10,742 nucleotides of DNA. Source: DATJPD01 sp036394195 (lineage in GTDB: Bacteria > Pseudomonadota > Alphaproteobacteria > CACIAM-22H2). Below are positions 1 through 5,633 of this stretch, piece by piece; within the stretch, counting starts at the first letter, position 1; the number at the start of each line of letters is the position of its first letter. The notes under the pieces are model-generated. The model was not told the origin of the DNA, searched no databases, and was given only the letters and a program-made list of their open reading frames with translations. Location of the stretch: NCBI GenBank assembly GCA_036394195.1, contig DASWFO010000229.1:1-10742 (forward strand), given 5' to 3'. The translations under genes and the position numbers were made by a program.

Positions 1-1458
1 GCCGGGCCGGTCGAGCTCGCGGACGTCGCCCCGCCGCTCGACGGCAACCGCAAGGCCGTGCTGTTCCGCCAGGTCGGGCCCGAGCGCGCAGAGCTGGTCG
101 GCAATGTCGCCGGCAGCCGCAGCCGCCTGGCCCGCGCCTTCGACGTGGTCCCACAGAATCTCCTACACGAGGTCCTGAAGCGGCTGCGCGGCAAGCCCGA
201 GATCGTCGAGATGTCGCGGGCCGAAGCGCCGGCCCAGCAGGTGGTCCTGACCGGTGATGCCGCCGATCTGACGCAGCTTCCGGTTCACCTGCAGCATGGC
301 GCCGACGGCGCCCCGTATATCTCCGCCTCCACCGATTTCGTGGTCGACAAGCGCACCGGCCTCACGAATGTCGGCATGCGGCGCCTCATGCTGCGTGGCC
401 GCCAGGAAGCCGGGGTCGATCTCGTCTCGCCCAGCGACCTGCGGGCGATCTACGAGGCGAGCGCCGCCCGTGGCGAAAATCTGCCGGTGAGCTTCGTGGT
501 CGGCTCGCATCCCGTGGATCATGTCGCCGCGGTCATGCGGCTGCCGGTCGACGAGCTCGGCCTGGTCGCCAGCTTGCGCGCGGCACCGCTGCCGGTGGTC
601 AAATGCATCACCAACGACATCCGGGTCCCGGCCGACGCGGAGTGGGTGCTGGAAGGCTATCTCGACGCGCGCGGCCATGTCGAAAGCGAAGGCCCGTACG
701 GCGAATTCCTCGGCTATTACGGCGGGGTCAAGCGCAACCCGGTGTTTCATCTGACGGCGATCACGCGGCGGCGCGACGCCCTGTTCCAGACGTCGACCAT
801 CGGCGGCCACGGCATGAGTCGCACCGACACCTCGCAGCTGAACGCGTTGCGCTGCGAGGCGCTGGTCTGGCGGGCGCTGGAGACCGCGGTGCGCGAGCCG
901 GTGGCGGTTTACGGCACGCCATCGAGCGGCGGCCAGTTCAACGTCCGCATCGCCATCCGCCAGCGCGTTCCCGGAGAGGCGCGCAACGCCATTGCCGCCG
1001 TCTGGGGCTGCCTCGCCAATGTGAAGCATGTGTTCGTCGTCGACCCGGACGTCGACATCTTCTCGGACGAGCAGATGGATTGGGCGCTGGGCACCCGCTT
1101 CCAGGCCGACCGCGACCTGATCGTGGAAGGCGGCTTCCGCACCCTGCCGCTCGACCCGTCGCTGAACGGCGCCCGTGTCGGTGCCAAGGCCGGGTTCGAC
1201 CTGACCTGGCCGTTCGGCATGCAGGGCAAGCTCGAGACCACGGTGCCGGAGCCGCCCCGGTTCGAGGGGCAGCGCTTCCCGTCGATCCGCGCGGCGCTCG
1301 AGCACGGGCCCAAATATTTCGAGGAGCTCATGGCCGCGGTCGGCAGCCGCGATGGCCGCGAGGTGGTGCGCGATCTCGACGCGCTGCGCCGCGAGCCTGG
1401 GTTCGAGCGCGATCCGCGCGGCCGCTACGTGCTTCAAAAGCCGAGTGGCAGCGCGTAG
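1..1458 (+). CDS. UbiD-family prenyl-FMN-dependent decarboxylase (5' end cut by window)
   Basis: The reading frame is open from base 1 (frame 1, AGPVELADVAPP...) to a TAG at 1456-1458, giving 485 visible residues. The GTG at 58 is internal and not the likely start; family length suggests that only a few tens of residues are missing. UbiD enzymes use prenylated FMN to decarboxylate (or carboxylate) aromatic and alpha,beta-unsaturated acids. Numbering from the GTG at 58, an NVGMRR motif (104-109) matches the family NxGMYR block with the metal-ligand Asn (N104) and catalytic Arg (R109). EGPYGE (211-216) supplies both catalytic glutamates (E211, E216) with the same spacing as in fungal Fdc1 (E277, E282). 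The segment after R109 does not look like the usual TTGMHW stretch. The downstream molybdenum-enzyme and solute-binding genes favour a catabolic decarboxylase over ubiquinone synthesis. The family is secure; the substrate is unknown. No UbiX-type prenyltransferase is in the window. Confidence 0.93.
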   Translation, partial: AGPVELADVAPPLDGNRKAVLFRQVGPERAELVGNVAGSRSRLARAFDVVPQNLLHEVLKRLRGKPEIVEMSRAEAPAQQVVLTGDAADLTQLPVHLQHGADGAPYISASTDFVVDKRTGLTNVGMRRLMLRGRQEAGVDLVSPSDLRAIYEASAARGENLPVSFVVGSHPVDHVAAVMRLPVDELGLVASLRAAPLPVVKCITNDIRVPADAEWVLEGYLDARGHVESEGPYGEFLGYYGGVKRNPVFHLTAITRRRDALFQTSTIGGHGMSRTDTSQLNALRCEALVWRALETAVREPVAVYGTPSSGGQFNVRIAIRQRVPGEARNAIAAVWGCLANVKHVFVVDPDVDIFSDEQMDWALGTRFQADRDLIVEGGFRTLPLDPSLNGARVGAKAGFDLTWPFGMQGKLETTVPEPPRFEGQRFPSIRAALEHGPKYFEELMAAVGSRDGREVVRDLDALRREPGFERDPRGRYVLQKPSGSA

Positions 1459-1489
1459 AAGCCAGCGGATGAATAAATTACTGATCGCC

Positions 1490-1559
1490 ATGGATGCCCC
1501 GGACGTGAAGCTTGTCCTCGGGCCGGCCTTCGGCCGGTCCCGGGGGCCGGGGCATGACG
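1490..1559 (+). repeat. Palindromic intergenic element A, with nested hairpin
   Basis: The element begins with ATGGAT (1490-1495) and ends with ATGACG (1554-1559). Its outer stem is perfect over 9 bp, pairing 1494-1502 (ATGCCCCGG) with 1547-1555 (CCGGGGCAT). Inside lies a second hairpin: 1516-1528 pairs with 1532-1545 around a TTC loop, with one bulged T at 1538 and one T-G wobble. Short elements of this shape are common between genes in Alphaproteobacteria (recalled, not searched). This one is longer than the simple form because of the inner hairpin. It lies 31 bp after the UbiD stop codon, so it may stabilise the upstream mRNA end or limit read-through. Confidence 0.7.
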
Positions 1560-1571
1560 CTCTTTTTATTT

Positions 1572-1602
1572 CGTCATCGCCCGCTTTATGCGGGCGATCC
1601 AT
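1572..1602 (-). repeat. Palindromic intergenic element B, inverted relative to element A
   Basis: A perfect 9-bp stem, ATCGCCCGC (1576-1584) with GCGGGCGAT (1590-1598), encloses a 5-nt loop TTTAT. Read on the minus strand the unit has the same borders as element A: ATGGAT (1602-1597) before and ATGACG (1577-1572) after. The two units therefore face each other across a 12-nt T-rich spacer (1560-1571, CTCTTTTTATTT). Their inner borders ATGACG (1554-1559) and CGTCAT (1572-1577) can also pair with each other. Confidence 0.7.
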
Positions 1603-1642
1603 CGCGGACATAGCCCTCTCTACGCGATTGTAAGCCGTTGCC

Positions 1643-3961
1643 ATGGGCCTGATCGGCAAGCCGCTTCCGCGCATCGAAGATCTGCGCCTTGTCGCCGGGC
1701 GAGGCCAATACACCGACGACGTCCATCCGCCCGGCGCGGCCTGGGCGTTCGTCGTCCGCTCACCACATGCCCACACGGTCGTGAAGGGGATCCGCACCGC
1801 GCGGGCGGCCGCCGCGGATGGCGTGCTGGCGGTGCTCACGGCCGCGGACTATCGGGCCGACGGTCATCGCGGCATCGCGCATGTCGCGGTTCCGGCGGAG
1901 GCGGCGGATGCGTCGCGGCCGGCGTTCGTCGCGACGGCAGACTCGCCGATCTTCGAACATCCGCACCTGCCGCTCGCCGAGGACCGCGTGCGTTATCCCG
2001 GCGAAGGGGTCGCCCTGGTGATCGCGGACACACTCGAGCGGGCGCGCGACGCCGCTGAGTTGGTCGAGGTCGATTACGAACCCCTGCCCGCCGTCGTCTC
2101 CGTGCTGGACGCGATCGCGGACGAGGCGCCCCAGCTGTGGCCGGACGCGCCGCGCAACACGGCGTTTCGCGCCGCCTTTGGTGACGCCGAGGCGGTTCGC
2201 CGCGCGTTCGGCGGCGCCGCGCTGATCGTCGAGCACGAGTTCACGAACAGCCGGGTCGTGAACGCCCAGATGGAGCCGCGATCGGCCGTCGGGTTTTACG
2301 ACCAGGGCAGCGGCGTCACCAAGCTGATCTCTGGCAGCCAGGGCGTGGTCCGCCAGCGCGTAGTCCTGGCCGGATGCCTCGGCGTGGCGCCGGAGAAGGT
2401 GCACGTGATCTCGCCCGATGTCGGCGGCGGCTTCGGGCCGCGCAGCAACCTTTACCCCGAGCAGGTGCTGGTCGCCTGGGCAGCGCGGCGGGTGGGACGG
2501 CCGGTACGGTGGACCAGCGACCGCAGCGAGGCATTCCTCAGCGACTATCAGGGCCGCGACATGGTGGTGCGCGCGGCGCTGGCACTGGCACAGGACGGCC
2601 GGATCCTGGGGCTGCGCGCCGATCTCATAGGCAATGTCGGCGCCCAAACCGTGTCGTTCGTGCCGCTGTCGAACGGCTACCGGGTGCTGACCAATGTCTA
2701 CGACGTGCCCGCCGCCCATGCGGAGCTGCGCGGCGTCCTGACCAACACGGCGCCGACCGCCCCGTATCGCGGCGCCGGCCGGCCGGAAGCAACCCATGTC
2801 ATGGAGCGGCTGCTCGACATGGCGGCCCGGCGGCTCGGGATCGACCGCCTTGAGATCCGCCAACGGAACCTCATCGCCAAACGCGCCCTGCCCTATAGCA
2901 ATCCGATGGGCCTGGTCTACGACAGCGGCGATTTTCACGCCAACATGCAGGACGCGGTCCGGCGCGCCGATTGGGCCGGATTTCCCGCGCGCCGCGCCGA
3001 GAGCCGGCGCCGCGGCCGGCTGCGCGGGATCGGCATTGCGAATTACGTCGAATCGCCGGTCGGCGCCCCGCGGGAGAGGGTCGTCATCACGATCCGGCCC
3101 GCCGGACATGTCGAGATCGTCGCCGGCACGCAATCGACCGGCCAGGGCCACGAGACCAGCTTCGCGCAGGTGGTCGGCGAGTATCTCGGCCTTCCGCTGG
3201 AGCGCATCCGGCTCGTCACCGGCGACACCGCGGTGGTCGCGGTCGGCGGGGGCACGCACTCGGACAGATCGATGCGGCTCGCCGGCACGCTCCTGCTGAA
3301 GGCGTCGCAGGATCTGATCGAGCGCGGCCGGGCGTTGGCGGCTCCGCTGCTGAACGCCTCGCCGGGCGATCTGACCTTCAGCGACGGGAGCTTCCGCGTC
3401 TCGCATTCGGACCGCACCCTCAGCCTGTTCGATCTCGCCGGCAACGCCGAGCTTGCGGCCGCCGCGGAGTTCAATGGCCGCATTCCCGCTCATCCGACCG
3501 GCTGTGCCGTCTGCGAGCTCGAAGTCGATCCCGATACGGGTGAGGTCGAGATCGTCCGTTACACGACCATTGACGACGTCGGTCGGCCGATCAATCCGCT
3601 GATCGTCGACGGACAGGTCCACGGCGGCATCGCGCAAGGAGTGGGACAGGCGCTGAGCGAAAACCTGGTGCTGGAACCGGGCACCGGCCAGGTGCTCAGC
3701 GGATCGTTCCTGGACTACGGGCTGCCGCGCGCCGACCGTCTGCCGAGCTTCGACGTCTCCCTGGCCGAGGATCCGACGGCCGGCAACCCGCTGCGCGTCA
3801 AGGGCGGCGGCGAAAGCGGCATCACGCCGGCCACCGCCGCGGTGATCAATGCGCTGGTCGACGCGATGAGCGACTATGGGGTCGACGACATCGCCATGCC
3901 CGCGACGCCATTGCGGGTCTGGGAGACGATCACCGCTGCGCAACGTCGCATGCGCCGATAA
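1643..3961 (+). CDS. Xanthine dehydrogenase/CO dehydrogenase-family molybdopterin-binding large subunit
   Basis: This 772-residue protein has the usual length for the large, molybdenum-cofactor-binding subunit (CoxL/XdhB-like) of the molybdenum hydroxylases, which insert water-derived oxygen into a carbon centre. The N-terminal ald_Xan_dh_C-like part (about 1-125) starts with GKPLPRIEDLRLVAGRGQYTDD. The cofactor-binding part shows GGGFG (261-265), PYRGAGRPE (374-382), TGQGHE (499-504) and KGGGESG with the expected catalytic glutamate E724. The PYRGAGR loop is the AYRGAGR type of general hydroxylases, not the AYxCSFR loop of form I CO dehydrogenase, so true CO oxidation is unlikely. The ATG at 1643 is the only reasonable start because an in-frame TAA lies at 1631-1633; no clear Shine-Dalgarno precedes it. 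Partner [2Fe-2S] and FAD subunits are absent from both flanks here. The stop lies 13 nt before the binding-protein gene, implying co-transcription. Substrate unknown. Confidence 0.93.
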   Translation: MGLIGKPLPRIEDLRLVAGRGQYTDDVHPPGAAWAFVVRSPHAHTVVKGIRTARAAAADGVLAVLTAADYRADGHRGIAHVAVPAEAADASRPAFVATADSPIFEHPHLPLAEDRVRYPGEGVALVIADTLERARDAAELVEVDYEPLPAVVSVLDAIADEAPQLWPDAPRNTAFRAAFGDAEAVRRAFGGAALIVEHEFTNSRVVNAQMEPRSAVGFYDQGSGVTKLISGSQGVVRQRVVLAGCLGVAPEKVHVISPDVGGGFGPRSNLYPEQVLVAWAARRVGRPVRWTSDRSEAFLSDYQGRDMVVRAALALAQDGRILGLRADLIGNVGAQTVSFVPLSNGYRVLTNVYDVPAAHAELRGVLTNTAPTAPYRGAGRPEATHVMERLLDMAARRLGIDRLEIRQRNLIAKRALPYSNPMGLVYDSGDFHANMQDAVRRADWAGFPARRAESRRRGRLRGIGIANYVESPVGAPRERVVITIRPAGHVEIVAGTQSTGQGHETSFAQVVGEYLGLPLERIRLVTGDTAVVAVGGGTHSDRSMRLAGTLLLKASQDLIERGRALAAPLLNASPGDLTFSDGSFRVSHSDRTLSLFDLAGNAELAAAAEFNGRIPAHPTGCAVCELEVDPDTGEVEIVRYTTIDDVGRPINPLIVDGQVHGGIAQGVGQALSENLVLEPGTGQVLSGSFLDYGLPRADRLPSFDVSLAEDPTAGNPLRVKGGGESGITPATAAVINALVDAMSDYGVDDIAMPATPLRVWETITAAQRRMRR

Positions 3962-3962
3962 C

Positions 3963-3967
3963 GGAGG
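3963..3967 (+). promoter_or_regulatory. Shine-Dalgarno that fixes the start of the binding-protein gene
   Basis: GGAGG at 3963-3967 lies 7 nt before the ATG at 3975. The frame is open further upstream into the preceding gene (to 3876), but only the 3975 start combines this strong site with an immediate signal peptide. Confidence 0.85.
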
Positions 3968-3974
3968 AACACCC

Positions 3975-4937
3975 ATGCAGAGGATATTCGCCCTGCTCGC
4001 CGTCCTTGCCGCTACGACCGGCGGTGCCGCGGCGCAGACCTACCCGAACAAGCCGGTGAAGATGGTGGTGCCGTGGCCGGCGGGCGGCGTGGCCGACATC
4101 TGCGCGCGGGCCATCGGCGAAGAGATGCGGGCGACGCTCGGCCAGCCGGTGATCATCGAGAACCGGCCGGGAGCATCCGGCAAGATCGGCACCGAGGTGG
4201 TCGCGCGCAGCCCGGCCGACGGCTACACGATCATCTACACCAACCCGTCGAATCACACGGCGCCGACCTTCGTCGACAAGCAGATCGGATTCGATCCGAT
4301 CGCGGACTTCACCCCGGTCATCCAGACCGCGGAGGCCAGCTACTTTCTCGTCGTCAACGCCAATTCGCCGTACAAGACGGCGAAGGAGCTGATGGCGGCG
4401 GCCCGCGCCCAGCCCGGGCAGCTCAACATCGCCAATGCCGGCCTCGGCAGCGTGTCGCATTTTGCTCTCGCCATGTTCCTGAGCTCGGCCAAGATCGACG
4501 TCGTCCAGGTCTCCTACAAGGGCGAAGGGCCGGCGGTGAACGACCTGCTGGCCGGTGCGGTCCAGATGATGGTGATGACCGGCGCCAAGCCGTTCGTCGA
4601 CGACGGGCGGCTGCGCGCGCTGGCCACCATGTCCCCCGAGCCGTGGTTCAACCTGCCCGATGTGCCGCCGATGGCGCAGGCGGCCGATCTGCCGGGCTTC
4701 AAATTCGTCGGCTGGCAGGGCATCGCCGGTCCGGCCAAACTGCCAAAGGACGTGCAAAGCAAGCTGAACGCCGCGGCCAACACCGCGTTGCGGTCCGAGC
4801 GCGTACAGAACACGCTGCGCGAGGGTGGCATCCGGCCGACGGGCGGCGCGCCGGAGCTCCTCGAACAGGCGATCAAGACCGACCTCGCCACCTTCCGCCG
4901 GGTCATCGCCGAGGCGCATCTGACGTTCGAGCAATAG
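3975..4937 (+). CDS. Bug/TctC-type tripartite tricarboxylate transporter substrate-binding protein
   Basis: This 320-residue exported protein captures small organic acids in the periplasm, classically for a TctAB membrane pair. A signal peptide covers about residues 1-20 (MQRIFALLAVLAATT, then an AAA cleavage motif before Q21). The mature chain opens with the family hallmark YPNKPVKMVVPWPAGG (23-38) and the ligand-loop aspartate D41, then NRPGASG (63-69) before ADGYT. Length and motifs are typical of the family. It follows the molybdenum subunit by 13 nt and is probably translated from the same mRNA, which suggests that its ligand is the substrate of the neighbouring enzymes. No TctA or TctB gene is in the window, as is common for these often orphan binding proteins. 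The family call is firm; the ligand cannot be deduced. Confidence 0.95.
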   Translation: MQRIFALLAVLAATTGGAAAQTYPNKPVKMVVPWPAGGVADICARAIGEEMRATLGQPVIIENRPGASGKIGTEVVARSPADGYTIIYTNPSNHTAPTFVDKQIGFDPIADFTPVIQTAEASYFLVVNANSPYKTAKELMAAARAQPGQLNIANAGLGSVSHFALAMFLSSAKIDVVQVSYKGEGPAVNDLLAGAVQMMVMTGAKPFVDDGRLRALATMSPEPWFNLPDVPPMAQAADLPGFKFVGWQGIAGPAKLPKDVQSKLNAAANTALRSERVQNTLREGGIRPTGGAPELLEQAIKTDLATFRRVIAEAHLTFEQ

Positions 4938-4956
4938 ACGCTGCGCTTGCGCGCCG

Positions 4957-5475
4957 TCAGATCGCGTCGGCCGGCTTAGGCTCGCTCTTCGTCTTTAGCT
5001 TCGCCTTGCTCTTGCTCTTGACCTTCGCCTTGGCTTTGGGCGGAGGCGCCTGCTGCACGGCTTTCATTTCGTCGAGCGCGCCGGCGGTCTGGACGACGAT
5101 CTCAGTCGCGGTCGCGACATCCTTGAAGAACAGCGCGCCCTGGTCGGCGACCACACGCATCCGCGTGGTGCTGGGCGTCAGATGCTCCAGGTCGATCTCG
5201 ATCTCGCGCTGAGTGGCCGAGGCGGCAATTCTCCATCCGCCCGGCGTCGCCGTCTCCTCGGTCACGGTCATGTCCATCCGGCCCAGCGCCTTGCGCGCCG
5301 CCCAGTGCACGTCATCCGCAGGAGCCGTGAACGTCTTGTACGTGATGCCGGTCAGCGTGTGCTCGATGGCCATGACGCTCGCACCGGCGGTGTTGGGCGG
5401 CGGCCCGTCGACCTTGGCCGACCCGCAGCCTTGCAGAACGACCGCCGCAGCGGCCGCCAATAGCAGCTTTCGCAT
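4957..5475 (-). CDS. DUF3568-like periplasmic lipoprotein with lysine-alternating tail
   Basis: This 172-residue protein starts at the ATG whose first base is 5475 (minus strand). A GTG seven codons upstream is possible but has no ribosome site and adds charged residues before the signal peptide. The signal sequence MRKLLLAAAAAVVLQGC has a lipobox LQGC with acylated C17; residue +2 is Gly, so by the E. coli Lol rule it would go to the outer membrane. Residues about 36-135 fit the DUF3568 pattern: a YKTFTAPADDVHWAARKAL helix region, an IEIDLEHLTPSTTRMRVV strand region and a LFFKD...ATEIVVQT end. After a PPP break, residues 147-167 carry ten lysines in 21 residues, mostly alternating with A, S, V, L or T. 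Molecular function is unknown. It is co-directional with the kinases but 158 nt downstream of them, behind a possible terminator. Confidence 0.85.
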   Translation of the reverse strand: MRKLLLAAAAAVVLQGCGSAKVDGPPPNTAGASVMAIEHTLTGITYKTFTAPADDVHWAARKALGRMDMTVTEETATPGGWRIAASATQREIEIDLEHLTPSTTRMRVVADQGALFFKDVATATEIVVQTAGALDEMKAVQQAPPPKAKAKVKSKSKAKLKTKSEPKPADAI

Positions 5476-5480
5476 GATGA

Positions 5481-5487
5481 CCCCCCT
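5481..5487 (-). promoter_or_regulatory. Shine-Dalgarno of the lipoprotein gene
   Basis: On the minus strand AGGGGGG (5487-5481) is followed by TCATC and then ATG, a 5-nt spacing. It supports the 5475 start over the upstream in-frame GTG (5496-5494), which would place this site inside the coding region. Confidence 0.65.
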
Positions 5488-5591
5488 GTTTCTCACGCGC
5501 CAGTGCGCGTACCCCCACGAACTCGCCTGACCGAGCGATTCTCGCGGGCACGGGGTGCCACGTCCCGGGATAAAGCTGTGATCTTTGTGAC

Positions 5592-5610
5592 AAAAAGCGG
5601 ACAGACCCGC
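5592..5610 (-). terminator. Probable weak intrinsic terminator after the REC-HisKA-REC kinase gene
   Basis: On the minus strand GCGG-G...T-CCGC (5610-5597) forms a 4-bp GC stem plus one G-U pair with a TCTG loop, followed at once by TTTTT (5596-5592). It begins 23 nt downstream of the kinase stop codon. The stem is short, so termination may be partial and some read-through into the lipoprotein gene is possible. The rest of the 158-bp gap holds an AT-richer patch at 5569-5597 and no clear gene. Confidence 0.45.
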
Positions 5611-5633
5611 CGTGTCGCGGTACCACGCGGTGA

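Noticed and set aside
1516..1571. Hairpin plus T-run as a classical intrinsic terminator after the UbiD gene
   Set aside because: The T-run (1563-1567) is 17 nt beyond the inner stem (1516-1545) and 7 nt beyond the outer stem end (1555), so it does not follow either stem directly; the palindromic-repeat explanation fits better.
163..1839. A 558-codon open frame on the - strand opposite the UbiD gene
   Set aside because: It crosses the UbiD gene, the palindromic elements and the start of the next gene, and shows no domain; it is an antisense artefact of GC-rich sequence.
3876..3974. An earlier in-frame start for the binding-protein gene inside the molybdenum subunit gene
   Set aside because: It would bury the signal peptide 33 residues into the protein, and the strong GGAGG site points to the ATG at 3975.
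1760..3976. A 738-codon open frame on the - strand opposite the molybdenum subunit gene
   Set aside because: It is a high-GC shadow of a plus-strand gene with all family motifs; its own translation is low-complexity R/D/G/A-rich and domainless.
3930..4934. A 334-codon open frame on the - strand opposite the binding-protein gene
   Set aside because: The plus-strand frame has a signal peptide, a strong Shine-Dalgarno and family motifs; the antisense product is H/R/D-rich without features.
4938..4956. A bidirectional terminator between the convergent genes
   Set aside because: Only a very short GCGC-type stem with a 2-nt loop can form and no T-run follows on either strand.
5577..5590. A CRP/FNR-type operator from the TGTGA motifs
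   Set aside because: The two half-sites are in direct, not inverted, orientation, so they do not match the palindromic CRP or FNR consensus.
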